DNA from: Oscillospiraceae bacterium
GTDB lineage: Bacteria > Bacillota > Clostridia > Oscillospirales > Oscillospiraceae
DNA: 36,492 nucleotides
Assembly (NCBI GenBank): GCA_029257695.1
Contig: JARIAU010000098.1
Location: 1 to 36,492, forward strand
Reading direction: 5' to 3'
Position numbers and translations under genes: made by a program. The notes under the pieces were generated by a model. The model was not told the origin of the DNA, did not search any database, and saw only the letters and a list, made by a program, of their open reading frames with translations. Below are positions 15,310 through 23,877 of the stretch, piece by piece (position 1 is the stretch's first letter; every line of letters starts with the position of its first letter).

Positions 15310-16513
15310 TCACCAGGTGGACCAGCACCTCCAGCATCTTTTCCATGCTCTCCACGCAGACAAACTCATAGACTCCATGGAAATTTTCGCCGCCCGTGGA
15401 CAGATTGGGGCAGGGCAGCCCCTCCCAGCTCAGCCGTGCACCATCGGTACCACCACGGATGGGAACCACCCGAGGCGTGACTCCGCACATCTCAAAGCAC
15501 TGAAGTGCTCGGTCGATGAGGTGCATATGCGGCTCTACCTTCTCCCGCATATTGTAATAGCTGTCCTTTAGGATCAACTCAAAGGTACCCGCACCGTACA
15601 CCCGGTTCAGATAGTCCACCGTCTCCTGCAAGAACGCCTTGCGTGCTTCAAACTTGGTGCGGTCATGGTCCCGAATGATCAGGTTGAGATACCCCTCTTC
15701 TTCCACTGCCTTGCAGTAGTTCACATGGTAGAACCCCTCATAGCCTTCGGTGTGAGCCGGGGTCTCCGCCGCAGGCAGCAGAGAAATAAAGTGGGCCGCC
15801 ATCAGCACCGCATTCTTCATAATGTTCTTGGCACTGCCGGGATGGATGTTGCGGCCGTGGATCTTCACTCCCGCATTGGCAGCATTGAAGTTCTCATATT
15901 CCACCTCACCCAAGGTGCCGCCATCCACCGTGAAGGCGTAATCGGCACCAAACCGGGCATAGTCGAAGTGATCCGCACCGCAGCCGATCTCTTCATCCGG
16001 AGTAAAGGCCACCGCCAGAGGGCCGTGAGCCACCTCAGGGTGCTGAACCAGATATTCCATGGTCGACACGATTTCTGCTACACCGGCCTTGTCGTCTGCG
16101 CCCAGCAGTGTAGTGCCGTCCGTAACAATCAGGTGCTTGCCCTCATACTGCGCCAGATTGGGAAAATCCTTGCGTGTCATGACCACACCCAGTGCCTCAT
16201 TCAGCACCACATCACCCCCCTCATAGTACACCGTGCGGGGATGGATGTTCTCGCCGGAGGCATCCGGTGCGGTGTCCATATGGGCAATCAGTCCATACAC
16301 CGGCTTGTCCTCCATGCCCGGAGTGGCAGGCAGATGGGCATACACCCGTCCATAAGGATCCAGCATGGCATCACTCAGCCCCAATCCCTTCAGCTCCTCC
16401 ACCAGTGCCTGTGCCAGCACCAGCTGACGCTGGGTGCTGGGTGCTGTTTCGGATTGTTCATCTGAAGTGGTGTGGAAGCTGACATAATGCAAAAAACGAT
16501 CAATCATGTTCAT
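15296..16513 (-). CDS. pepT: Peptidase T (aminotripeptidase)
   Basis: A cytoplasmic dinuclear-zinc M20B peptidase that removes the N-terminal residue from tripeptides. The 405-residue protein has the zinc and catalytic motifs HMDTAPD, GADDKAG, DEEIG and VDGG, and the late GGTDGARLS segment followed by NLSTGGENFHG with the last metal-ligand histidine. Start at the first ATG, 8 nt after AAGG. It shares a transcript with mnmA, whose start it overlaps, and is divergent from fbp. Confidence 0.96.
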   Translation of the reverse strand: MNMIDRFLHYVSFHTTSDEQSETAPSTQRQLVLAQALVEELKGLGLSDAMLDPYGRVYAHLPATPGMEDKPVYGLIAHMDTAPDASGENIHPRTVYYEGGDVVLNEALGVVMTRKDFPNLAQYEGKHLIVTDGTTLLGADDKAGVAEIVSTMEYLVQHPEVAHGPLAVAFTPDEEIGCGADHFDYARFGADYAFTVDGGTLGEVEYENFNAANAGVKIHGRNIHPGSAKNIMKNAVLMAAHFISLLPAAETPAHTEGYEGFYHVNYCKAVEEEGYLNLIIRDHDRTKFEARKAFLQETVDYLNRVYGAGTFELILKDSYYNMREKVEPHMHLIDRALQCFEMCGVTPRVVPIRGGTDGARLSWEGLPCPNLSTGGENFHGVYEFVCVESMEKMLEVLVHLVSAGE

Positions 16514-16590
16514 TTTGATAACCTTCTTTATAAAAGTAGTTGACGAAATGATACCAAACAGGTAAACTGATATTCGGATTCGTCCGTACC

Positions 16591-16620
16591 ATCATAACAT
16601 ATAATCGCAAGCTTTGTCAT
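16591..16620 (-). promoter_or_regulatory. Candidate sigma-A promoter of pepT-mnmA
   Basis: On the minus strand ATGACA (16615-16620), 18 nt, TATGAT (16591-16596). A consensus TATAAT on the plus strand at 16600-16605 lies inside it and may be the -10 of the divergent fbp promoter, though its -35 is poor; the two directions would compete for the same DNA. Confidence 0.5.
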
Positions 16621-16761
16621 GTCTGCGCCATGGATTTTTCTTCCGCCGCAACCGCCGCCCCAAAGCAATCCAATTTCGATATGTCACCCAAGCACCAGTG
16701 TTTCGTCCGTGCGTTCTCCGGACCCACGCTGCTGCAACGAGAAAGGGATGTTAGATCTGCT

Positions 16762-18702
16762 ATGTCGAATCAAGAATTGGAATATCTGACCTTGCTGTCA
16801 GAATCCTACCCCAATGTGGAATCCTGTGTCCGAGCCATCGTCAATATGAGCTCTATTTTGAAGCTGCCCAAAGGCACGGAATATTTTTTCAGTGATATTC
16901 ACGGTGAAAACGATGCCTTTATCCAACTGCTCCGCTCCGCCTCCGGTGTAATCCGGGATAAAATCGACACCGTCTACTCCATTCTGCTGCCAAAAAAAGA
17001 GCGGGATGAACTGGCCGATCTGATCGCTCATCCTTACACCATGCTGTCCCAAAAGAAGCAGGAAGTGGAGGATTACAACAGCTGGTCTGCACTGGTAATT
17101 CATCGGTTGATTCAGGTAGCCCGTGAAATTGCCTCCAAATACAGCCGGGATCGGGTCATCAGCAGCATCAACCCGAAGCTGGTCAACATCATTGAAGATC
17201 TCATGATTGAAGATCCCACGGTCGCCAACAAAAGCAGCTATTACAAGGAACGGATCGACGCCTCCATTCGCTGCGGCATCGGAGATGATATGATTTTCTC
17301 CATCTGCCGGATGCTTCAGCAGATTGCCGTGGATCATCTGCACATTCTGGGCGACCTCTTCGACCGTGGTCCCAGAGCAGACCTTATCATCGACGAGCTG
17401 ATGCGCCACCGCAGCGTGGACTTTCAGTGGGGCAACCACGACATCGACTGGATCGGTGCCGTGTCCGGAAACCGAGTCTGCATGTTTTCAGTTCTGCGCA
17501 TCGGCCTTAGTTACAACAACTTTGACTGTCTGGAGGACGGCTATGGCATCAACCTGCGCCCCCTGTCTGTGTTTGCCGCCTCGGTCTATGCCAATGACGA
17601 CTGCAAACCCTTCCGCCCCCATTTGCATGATTTGAATCGCTACGATCCGGTGGATGTGGCTTTGGCGGCAAAGATGCACAAGGCCGCCGCCGTCATCATG
17701 TTCAAACTGGAGGGCCAGCTGATCCAACGCCATCCGGAATACCATATGAATGACCGACTGCTGCTGGACAAGCTGGATTTGGAGCAGGGGACCGTGACCA
17801 TTGACGGCACCTCCTACCCTCTCACCGACACCTTCTTCCCCACTGTGGACCCGGCTGACCCCTATGCCCTCACCAAGGAGGAGGAAGAGATCGCCGATGC
17901 CATTGCCGCCTCGTTTCTGCACTGTGAGCGGCTGCGCCGCCACATTGACTATCTGGTGGCCAACGGCAGCATGTATCTGTGCTACAACGGCAACCTGCTG
18001 TTCCACGGCTGCATTCCCATGAATGCCGACGGCACCTTCTCCAAATTGGAAGTGGACGGTAAAAAGTATGCTGGGCGGGCTCTGCTGGATGCTTTGGACC
18101 GCCGGGTGCGTCAGGCTTATTACAGCAGCAGCACCGAGAACAGCGATTTCTTCTGGTATCTTTGGTGCGGTGCCAACTCCCCCCTATTCGGCAAGGCCAG
18201 AGTCACCACCTTTGAGCGCTACTTCACCTCGGATCCCAAGCTTCGGGAGGAGCCAAAAGACCCCTATTACAAGCTGATTGACGATCCGCAGGCCGTGGCC
18301 CGTATCTTGAAGGAATTCGACTTGGACCCGGAGCGCAGCCATGTGGTCAACGGGCATATGCCGGTAAAACAGGGGGAAAGCCCCATCAAAGCCGGAGGCC
18401 GGCTGTTTGTCATTGATGGCGGCATTGCCAAATCCTATCGTCCCACCACCGGCATCGCCGGCTATACCCTGATTTATAACTCCACGGTCATCAAGCTGGC
18501 AGAGCACCTGCCCATTTTGGATGAGTCCGGCCGCCATGTCACCACCCAGACCAACACCCGGGTGGTAGAGCAGATGCCGCATCAGATCATGATGTCGGAA
18601 ACCGATCTCGGCATGGAGTATCAGAACAAAATCGAAAAATTGGAAAAACTCATTCAACTGTACCGCAACGGCACATTGCGCCAGCGTTCCGACGGACGAT
18701 GA
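16762..18702 (+). CDS. fbp: Class III fructose-1,6-bisphosphatase
   Basis: The Firmicutes-type gluconeogenic phosphatase that removes the 1-phosphate of fructose-1,6-bisphosphate. The 646-residue protein belongs to the calcineurin-like fold family: SDIHGEND (44-51), GDLFDRGPRAD, GNHDIDW and the late NGHMPVKQGESPIKAGG motif. The start at 16762 (MSNQELEYL) matches the usual family N terminus, and the open frame continues 44 codons upstream without a better site. The Shine-Dalgarno is poor (AAAGGG about 14 nt away), so translation may be weak or controlled. It ends in its own terminator. Confidence 0.95.
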   Translation: MSNQELEYLTLLSESYPNVESCVRAIVNMSSILKLPKGTEYFFSDIHGENDAFIQLLRSASGVIRDKIDTVYSILLPKKERDELADLIAHPYTMLSQKKQEVEDYNSWSALVIHRLIQVAREIASKYSRDRVISSINPKLVNIIEDLMIEDPTVANKSSYYKERIDASIRCGIGDDMIFSICRMLQQIAVDHLHILGDLFDRGPRADLIIDELMRHRSVDFQWGNHDIDWIGAVSGNRVCMFSVLRIGLSYNNFDCLEDGYGINLRPLSVFAASVYANDDCKPFRPHLHDLNRYDPVDVALAAKMHKAAAVIMFKLEGQLIQRHPEYHMNDRLLLDKLDLEQGTVTIDGTSYPLTDTFFPTVDPADPYALTKEEEEIADAIAASFLHCERLRRHIDYLVANGSMYLCYNGNLLFHGCIPMNADGTFSKLEVDGKKYAGRALLDALDRRVRQAYYSSSTENSDFFWYLWCGANSPLFGKARVTTFERYFTSDPKLREEPKDPYYKLIDDPQAVARILKEFDLDPERSHVVNGHMPVKQGESPIKAGGRLFVIDGGIAKSYRPTTGIAGYTLIYNSTVIKLAEHLPILDESGRHVTTQTNTRVVEQMPHQIMMSETDLGMEYQNKIEKLEKLIQLYRNGTLRQRSDGR

Positions 18703-18709
18703 GCCTCTT

Positions 18710-18742
18710 CACACGCAGGAACCTTTGCTTTTCCTGCGTGTG
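18710..18742 (+). terminator. Intrinsic terminator after fbp
   Basis: CACACGCAGGAA (18710-18721) pairs with TTCCTGCGTGTG (18731-18742), followed by TTACTGTTT. It reaches the last base of the convergent spoIIR gene. Confidence 0.75.
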
Positions 18743-19393
18743 TTACTGTTTCCATCGCTGCTGCAAGGCATCCAACCATTCCAAGCAGCGAAACCGCAAT
18801 TCATAGCCTGTCTCCTTCTCCTCCATCAGCTCCACATCCGATGCAGCGATCCCTCCGGAGACCGCCACCTCCTGCCATTCCGAGGCCGGCGCCACACACA
18901 AACCGGGAAATACCACGCACCACCAGTTATGGCCTTGTCCTTCTCCCAACACCACTCGCAACGCACGGTATTCGCCGGCCGGCAGTGCAAAGCCGTCGTA
19001 ATACTTTGTGGGAAAGTGTACCTGCTCCAAGGATGCCTTCACCGGATAATGCATCCCAGATTCCTCCGCCACCTGCCTTCCGGCCTGCTCCAATTCTTCC
19101 AAATGACAAGACAGGATCGACTCGGCCTGTGCCGGCGAGTCCACTCCCTGCAGCCACTCTTCCGCACGAGATAACACCGCATCTCTTACCTTCAACTTCA
19201 GTGCCTGATCCGCCTCTCCGTCCGAGTTGGCAATCACATGTAAGCGCAGCATACTGTCCGCCAGCCGCTGCTGTTGGGCGGTCATCAGGCCCAGCCAAAG
19301 CACGGCTGCCGCCGTGACACACAGCAATGCCACTTCCCACCCTTTCAACTGGGTCTGTGGAGATGTAAAAAAAGAGTTCCACTTTTGTTTCAT
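18743..19393 (-). CDS. spoIIR: Stage II sporulation protein R
   Basis: SpoIIR is made in the forespore under sigma-F, secreted into the intermembrane space, and triggers SpoIIGA processing of pro-sigma-E in the mother cell. The 216-residue protein has one N-terminal membrane segment (about 19-38) and the family hallmark LRLHVIANSD followed by KLKVRDAVL. ATG at 19393 comes directly after a T-run of a hairpin, and its only Shine-Dalgarno-like sequence (GGACGGTG) is in that hairpin. An alternative is GTG at 19333 with AAAGGG 6 nt upstream, giving 196 residues. Which is used depends on the promoter (see the sigma-F candidate). Confidence 0.93.
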   Translation of the reverse strand: MKQKWNSFFTSPQTQLKGWEVALLCVTAAAVLWLGLMTAQQQRLADSMLRLHVIANSDGEADQALKLKVRDAVLSRAEEWLQGVDSPAQAESILSCHLEELEQAGRQVAEESGMHYPVKASLEQVHFPTKYYDGFALPAGEYRALRVVLGEGQGHNWWCVVFPGLCVAPASEWQEVAVSGGIAASDVELMEEKETGYELRFRCLEWLDALQQRWKQ

Positions 19394-19445
19394 AAAAAAA
19401 CACCGTCCTATGCAGATCATTTGTCTGCATTTTGGACGGTGTTTT
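19394..19445 (-). terminator. Terminator-like hairpin abutting the spoIIR start codon
   Basis: On the minus strand AAAACACCGTCC (19445-19434) pairs with GGACGGTGTTTT (3' arm), and an inner 7-bp stem ATGCAGA/TCTGCAT closes a 7-nt loop. The stem runs directly into a run of seven T (19394-19400), and the spoIIR ATG follows without a gap. It would stop transcripts from the ispE operon and mask the spoIIR Shine-Dalgarno. Confidence 0.8.
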
Positions 19446-19457
19446 GCTTCTTTATAC
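19429..19457 (-). promoter_or_regulatory. Candidate sigma-F promoter of spoIIR
   Basis: On the minus strand GTATA (19457-19453), 15 nt, GTCCAAAAT (19437-19429). This fits the sigma-F pattern GYATA/GGnnAnAnT with one mismatch. Transcription would begin near 19420, inside the hairpin, so the RNA would lack the 5' arm of the terminator and leave GGACGGTG free for ribosomes. Confidence 0.45.
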
Positions 19458-19461
19458 CTTC

Positions 19462-19548
19462 TCAAAATTTATTGTTCTTGAAAAACAGGTAGTAGAAAAA
19501 CGAGAACGGCAACAGAATCAGTTGAAATAAGCAACCCACAGCAATCAC
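19462..19548 (-). CDS. Small hydrophobic protein, 28 residues
   Basis: A GTG-started frame of 28 residues (first part MIAVGCLFQLILLPFSFF) preceded by GGAG at 7 nt. It consists of one hydrophobic segment with many aromatic residues and a basic tail (KNNKF), like a single-pass membrane peptide. It begins directly after the stop codon of the small ORF upstream, in the same frame, and ends shortly before the spoIIR hairpin. I know no family for it. The good ribosome site and membrane-like composition support it; its shortness is the main doubt. Confidence 0.45.
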   Translation of the reverse strand: MIAVGCLFQLILLPFSFFYYLFFKNNKF

Positions 19549-19623
19549 TCACTTTCTCCGTGCACGCATGGCGGATGCAGCAGTTGCGCCCAGAATCAAA
19601 ATCAGGCCTGTCGCAGCCTGCAT
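19549..19623 (-). CDS. Small hydrophobic protein, 24 residues, overlapping the ispE stop
   Basis: The ATG shares one base with the ispE stop codon (TGATG), an arrangement typical of translational coupling. The 24 residues have an Ala/Leu/Ile/Gly-rich hydrophobic core (TGLILILGATAASA) and a basic end MRARRK, as in a short membrane anchor. There is no independent Shine-Dalgarno. The next small ORF follows the stop codon directly in the same frame, so the pair could also be remains of one longer two-helix protein split by a TGA codon. Confidence 0.4.
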   Translation of the reverse strand: MQAATGLILILGATAASAMRARRK

Positions 19624-20507
19624 CACCGATCAGACAGGTCACTTTCGCATACAGTTCGGGTCAGGTAGGTTTCCGGATAGAACGCAGAAAGGGTGCGATA
19701 AACCTTCTCCGCCTTCTCCGGATGTTCAAAAATACCGAACACAGTTGGACCGGTCCCCGACATACAGGCACCCAAGGCACCGCCTCCGAGCATGGCACTC
19801 TTGATTTCCTCCACCTCTTCCCGTCGGGACTGGGGCAGAACCGCCTCGAACACATTGAACATCCGATGGCAAACACCCGGGAGATCGTTCTGCTCCAATG
19901 CGTGGATCATCCCCGCGGTATCCGGGTGCAGGTGCAGCTTGGTATCGTCGATTTTATGGAACAACTCCGGGGTAGAGATGGGAAAGGCGGGCTTGCAGAG
20001 CAAAATCGTACAATCCGGCAGCGACGGCAGTTTCGTCAGTACCTCACCCCGGCCCTCTGCTAAAGCCGTGCAGCCCAGCACACAGTATGGCACATCTGAC
20101 CCCACTTTTTCACCCAGCTTGGCCAGTTCTTCCAGAGAAAGTCCGGTTTCAAACAACCGGTTCAGGCCTCGCAGCACTGCTGCGCCATCACTGCTGCCGC
20201 CCGCCGTTCCGGCACAGACCGGAATCTGCTTATGCAGATCGATGTGGATGCCGTCCAGCGACACTCCGGTATCATCTGCAAACGCACGGGCAGCCACGGC
20301 TGCAATATTTTTATCCGTTCCCGGCAGGAACCCCAAGTTGGTGGACAAACTTAGTCCGGTTCCTTCACGCTTGGTAATGGTCACGGTATCGGCCAGCGTA
20401 ACGGACTGCATCACCATGCTCAGCTCATGAAAGCCGTCCGCCCGCTTGCCCAGCACATCCAAGGTCAGGTTGATTTTGGCATACGCCGGCAATCTCACTT
20501 CATTCAT
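19623..20507 (-). CDS. ispE: 4-diphosphocytidyl-2-C-methyl-D-erythritol kinase
   Basis: IspE phosphorylates CDP-methylerythritol in the MEP route to isoprenoids. The 294-residue GHMP kinase has the N-terminal PAYAKINLTLDVLGKRADGFHEL-type motif starting at residue 7 with Lys11, the ATP loop AGTAGGSSDGAA (99-110), the SDVPYC motif with the catalytic Asp, and the C-terminal MSGTGPTVFGIF loop. The start at 20507 follows GGGAGG by 8 nt. It lies 40 nt after the aminotransferase gene and is probably the third gene of the lrp-aminotransferase-ispE transcript. Confidence 0.96.
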   Translation of the reverse strand: MNEVRLPAYAKINLTLDVLGKRADGFHELSMVMQSVTLADTVTITKREGTGLSLSTNLGFLPGTDKNIAAVAARAFADDTGVSLDGIHIDLHKQIPVCAGTAGGSSDGAAVLRGLNRLFETGLSLEELAKLGEKVGSDVPYCVLGCTALAEGRGEVLTKLPSLPDCTILLCKPAFPISTPELFHKIDDTKLHLHPDTAGMIHALEQNDLPGVCHRMFNVFEAVLPQSRREEVEEIKSAMLGGGALGACMSGTGPTVFGIFEHPEKAEKVYRTLSAFYPETYLTRTVCESDLSDR

Positions 20508-20547
20508 GCAGACTTCCTCCCTCTGCTCCGTGGTACAGCATCCATCC

Positions 20548-21717
20548 TCAGCGATGCTTGAGGAAGTGCTCCATCCGCTCCAATGCGGTGGCCAGATCAT
20601 GCATCGACGCCGCATAACAGGCACGGACAAAGCCTTCTCCGCCGGGGCCAAAGGCGCTGCCGGGAATCACAGCCACATGCTCCGCCTCCAGGAACTTCAT
20701 GCAGAAGGTGTCACTGTCCATGCCGGTGCTTTGGATCGAGGGGAACATATAGAACGCTCCCTTCGGCTCGAAGCAATCCAGTCCGATACTGCGCAACCCG
20801 TCCAGCAGGAATCTGCGACGACCATTGTACTCCTCCCGCATGGCGGCGATGTCCTCATCCCCGTACTGCATGGCCTCAATCGCAGCATACTGACTCATGG
20901 TTGGGGCCGACATAATGCCATACTGGTGAAGCTTGATGATTTGTCCAATCAGTTCCCGAGGACCACAGATGTACCCCATTCGCCAGCCGGTCATGGAATA
21001 AGCCTTGGAAAAGCCGTTGACCACGATGGTGCGCTCATACATACCGGGAATCTGGGCAATGGACACATGCGTCTCCTCCCCATAGGTCAGCTCGGCATAA
21101 ATCTCATCCGAAATCACCAGAATATTGGTGCCTTCCAGCACCTCTGCAATGGCCTCCAAATCCTTTCGGGTCATAATACCGCCGGTCGGGTTACAGGGAT
21201 AGGGCAGGACCAATGCCTTGGTCCTGGGCGTGATGGCCGCCTTCAATGCCTCCGGTGTCAGACGGAACTCATCCTCCACCTTGGTCTCCACATAGACCGG
21301 CGTACCCATGCTCATAGCTGCCAGAGGCCCATAGCACACAAAGGACGGTGTGGGAATAATCACCTCATCCCCCGGTTCAATGCAGCAGCGTAGGGCCAGA
21401 TCCAACCCCTCACTGCCGCCCACGGTGACAATGATCTGTCCCACAGGATCATAAGTCAGCTGAAATCGCCGGCTCAAATAGCGGGAAATCTGCCGCCGCA
21501 GCTCCGAAAGGCCGGAGTTTGGCGTGTAGCGGGTGCGGCCCTTTTCCAGACTGCGGATACCTGCGTTGCGGATGTGCCAAGGGGTCACAAAATCCGGTTC
21601 CCCGATGCCCAGCGAAATGGCATCGGGCATATCCTCCAGAAGATCGAAAAATTTTCGAATTCCGGAAGGTGCCACCGCCTGAATCCGCTGATTCAATACG
21701 CTGGAATAATCAATCAT
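20548..21717 (-). CDS. PLP-dependent class I aminotransferase (AspC/PatA-like)
   Basis: A 389-residue fold-type I aminotransferase. Motifs are GIGEPDF near residue 37, the NPTGG motif, the SDEIYAELTY segment with the Asp that contacts the PLP nitrogen, and GFSKAYSMTGWRMGY with the Schiff-base lysine. The family includes aspartate and aromatic/branched-chain aminotransferases; the substrate cannot be fixed by eye. Its ATG overlaps the stop of the Lrp-type regulator gene by 4 nt, so that regulator probably controls it in response to an amino acid. Confidence 0.92.
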   Translation of the reverse strand: MIDYSSVLNQRIQAVAPSGIRKFFDLLEDMPDAISLGIGEPDFVTPWHIRNAGIRSLEKGRTRYTPNSGLSELRRQISRYLSRRFQLTYDPVGQIIVTVGGSEGLDLALRCCIEPGDEVIIPTPSFVCYGPLAAMSMGTPVYVETKVEDEFRLTPEALKAAITPRTKALVLPYPCNPTGGIMTRKDLEAIAEVLEGTNILVISDEIYAELTYGEETHVSIAQIPGMYERTIVVNGFSKAYSMTGWRMGYICGPRELIGQIIKLHQYGIMSAPTMSQYAAIEAMQYGDEDIAAMREEYNGRRRFLLDGLRSIGLDCFEPKGAFYMFPSIQSTGMDSDTFCMKFLEAEHVAVIPGSAFGPGGEGFVRACYAASMHDLATALERMEHFLKHR

Positions 21718-22193
21718 ACGAAATAGAACCCCTCTTCCTTCTCCTGCATGGGATCCATAATCAAGTGATTTTCCTTATATTTCTTGAGGATAAAGTGGGT
21801 TGCGGTGGACTTCACAGCCTCAATGGTGGACAGCTTCTGAGACACGAAGCTTGCCACCTCCTGCAAGGTTCGGCCGGAGATGATCACCGTCATATCAAAG
21901 TCACCGCTCATCAGATAGCAGCTTTCCACCTCTTCATACTGATAGATGCGCTCTGCCACTCGGTCAAAGCCGTCCCCCAGCTGTGGCTCCACCTTGACCT
22001 CGATCAGTGCCGTCACACCTTCCCGGCTGGTCTGATCCCAGTTGATAACAGCCTTGTAACCCTTGATGACGCCCTCTTCTTCCAGCCGCTTCAACTCTTC
22101 TGCGACCTTTTCTTCCGAAGTGCCAATCATGGCTGCCAGCTGCTTATTGGTCAGGGTGCAATCGGCTTCTATCAAACGAAGTAACTGTTCCAT
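21714..22193 (-). CDS. Lrp/AsnC-family transcriptional regulator
   Basis: A 159-residue regulator: an N-terminal winged helix-turn-helix (LTNKQLAAMIGTSEEKVAEELKRLE region, residues about 12-36) and a C-terminal RAM/AsnC ligand-binding domain (MSGDFDMTVIISG with HFILKKYKE). Such proteins bind amino acids and form octamers on DNA. The start at 22193 follows AAGGAGG. Transcribed with the aminotransferase gene, with which it overlaps by 4 nt, it most likely regulates its own operon. Confidence 0.92.
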   Translation of the reverse strand: MEQLLRLIEADCTLTNKQLAAMIGTSEEKVAEELKRLEEEGVIKGYKAVINWDQTSREGVTALIEVKVEPQLGDGFDRVAERIYQYEEVESCYLMSGDFDMTVIISGRTLQEVASFVSQKLSTIEAVKSTATHFILKKYKENHLIMDPMQEKEEGFYFV

Positions 22194-22255
22194 CGTTCTT
22201 CCTCCTTGTTCACTGCTCTTTTTCGATTCCAATCGGCAAAGAGTTATGTAAAACC

Positions 22256-22284
22256 ATTATATTTCTTTCCCCCCAAAAAAGCAA
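22256..22284 (-). promoter_or_regulatory. Sigma-A promoter of the lrp-aminotransferase-ispE operon
   Basis: On the minus strand TTGCTT (22279-22284), 17 nt, TATAAT (22256-22261), about 60 nt before the regulator start. Confidence 0.7.
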
Positions 22285-22295
22285 TGTCTGTTTCC

Positions 22296-23123
22296 TTAGA
22301 ACGCCCAGTTTTCCATGCCCTCCGCAGAGGGTTTTGACTCCTCCGGCCGAAACCGAGCCAAAAACTGTCGGGTCCGCAGCTCCTTTGGGTGATTGAGGAC
22401 TGCATCCGGTGTTCCCTGCTCCACCACCGACCCGGCATCCAGAAACAGCACCCGATCTGCCACATCCCGTGCAAAAGCCATTTCGTGGGTGACAATGACC
22501 ATCGTGGTCTGTTTCTCCGCCAGCGCACGGATGACCTTCAGCACTTCTCCGGTCAGCTCTGGGTCCAATGCGGAGGTAGGCTCATCAAAGCACAGTATGT
22601 CCGGCTTCATGGCCAGCGCACGGGCAATGGCCACCCGCTGCTGCTGCCCTCCGGACAACTGGTGTGGGTAGCAATTCGCCCGATCACCCAATCCCACCTG
22701 TTCCAGCAGTGCCTGTGCCTCCCGCCGCAGCTGTTCCAGCCGTTCCGCTTTGTGCTTCTTGTAGTCCGGCTGCTGCTTTGCCTGCAGTTGGGGTGCAAGC
22801 ATCACATTCTGCAGCGCCGTATATTGCGGAAACAGGTGGAACGCCTGAAATACAAACCCAAGGCGCAGCCGATTTTCTCTCCGCTCCCGCTCTGTTTGAG
22901 CCACCGGATGGTTCGCATCCAGTACCACTCTTCCATCCACCCAAACCGTTCCCTCCGTGGCCTGCTCCAACTGATTGATGCAGCGAAGCAAGGTGGTTTT
23001 TCCGCTGCCGGAGGCTCCGATTATGGCCAATACCTGTCCCCGCTCCAAGGAAAAATCAATCCCCTTCAGTACATCCTGACCACCAAAGGTCTTTCGAATG
23101 CCCTTCACTTCTAACATTGCCAT
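22296..23123 (-). CDS. Polar amino acid ABC transporter, ATP-binding protein
   Basis: A 275-residue GlnQ/HisP-type ATPase: Walker A GASGSGKTT (36-44), the Q-loop VFQAFHLFPQ, the signature [14 protein letters not shown], Walker B ILCFDEPTSALDP and the switch histidine in VTHEMAFA. It energises uptake through the permease encoded 12 nt upstream. The start at 23123 follows GAGGAGG by 7 nt. A somewhat longer segment than usual (about 98-125, rich in Gln and Lys) lies between the Q-loop and the signature. Last gene of the transporter operon. Confidence 0.95.
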   Translation of the reverse strand: MAMLEVKGIRKTFGGQDVLKGIDFSLERGQVLAIIGASGSGKTTLLRCINQLEQATEGTVWVDGRVVLDANHPVAQTERERRENRLRLGFVFQAFHLFPQYTALQNVMLAPQLQAKQQPDYKKHKAERLEQLRREAQALLEQVGLGDRANCYPHQLSGGQQQRVAIARALAMKPDILCFDEPTSALDPELTGEVLKVIRALAEKQTTMVIVTHEMAFARDVADRVLFLDAGSVVEQGTPDAVLNHPKELRTRQFLARFRPEESKPSAEGMENWAF

Positions 23124-23135
23124 ATAACAGCCTCC

Positions 23136-23837
23136 TCACCCCTTGAAATAACTCAAGTTTCGTTCCACCCATTGGAAGAACAGCGTCAGCAATCCATTGA
23201 ACACCAAATAGAACAGCCCGGTATAGAACAACGGCCAGAGAAGTCCGTCGCTTTTCATAAAGCGCTCTCCGCAGCGAATCAGCTCACTGATGGCCACCAC
23301 ACGGGCCAGCGAGGTGTCCTTCACCAGCGTGATGATTTCGTTGGACATGGGCGGCACAATGCGCTTCACCATGGGCAGCAGTGTGATACGGAAGAAGATC
23401 TGGGTTCGGCTCAATCCCAGCACTTCTCCGGCTTCTCGCTGACCTTCCGGCACACTGTCCATCCCTCCACGGAAAATCACTGCAAAATAACAGGCATAGT
23501 TGATGACAAAGGCCAGCACACAGGGCAGCATCCGGGTTCGCCCCCAAGGGTTATGGTCCATCAGCAGGCCCGGCCCGTAGTAAACAACAAACAGCTGAAG
23601 CATGAGCGGAGTTCCACGCATGACCCAAACCAACAACTGAACCAGACCACGAACGGGGCGGAACCGAGCCATCCGGCGGCCCACCCATCGCCCTCCGTGG
23701 TTCAGAGGGGCCCATTGGCTTCGCAGACAAAAGGCCAGCCCCAGGCCTAACGGGAGCGAAAACAGCAGCGTCAGACCAAACAACTCCAACGCTGTGCCAA
23801 ACCCTTCCAGCAGGGCTTGTGTGACAGTCCAAAACAT
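23136..23837 (-). CDS. Polar amino acid ABC transporter, permease
   Basis: A 233-residue HisM/GlnP-type permease with five or so membrane segments and the cytoplasmic EAA loop EAGEVLGLSRTQIFFRITLP-like, by which it contacts the ATPase. RGTPLMLQLF and NYACYFAVIFRGG are typical of the family. ATG at 23837 is chosen because GGAGG lies 8 nt upstream; the in-frame ATG at 23852 overlaps that site. A hairpin separates it from the binding-protein gene upstream. Confidence 0.93.
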   Translation of the reverse strand: MFWTVTQALLEGFGTALELFGLTLLFSLPLGLGLAFCLRSQWAPLNHGGRWVGRRMARFRPVRGLVQLLVWVMRGTPLMLQLFVVYYGPGLLMDHNPWGRTRMLPCVLAFVINYACYFAVIFRGGMDSVPEGQREAGEVLGLSRTQIFFRITLLPMVKRIVPPMSNEIITLVKDTSLARVVAISELIRCGERFMKSDGLLWPLFYTGLFYLVFNGLLTLFFQWVERNLSYFKG

Positions 23838-23877
23838 AGGATATTCCTCCATTTTCTCTGATGTTCAGCAAAGGACA

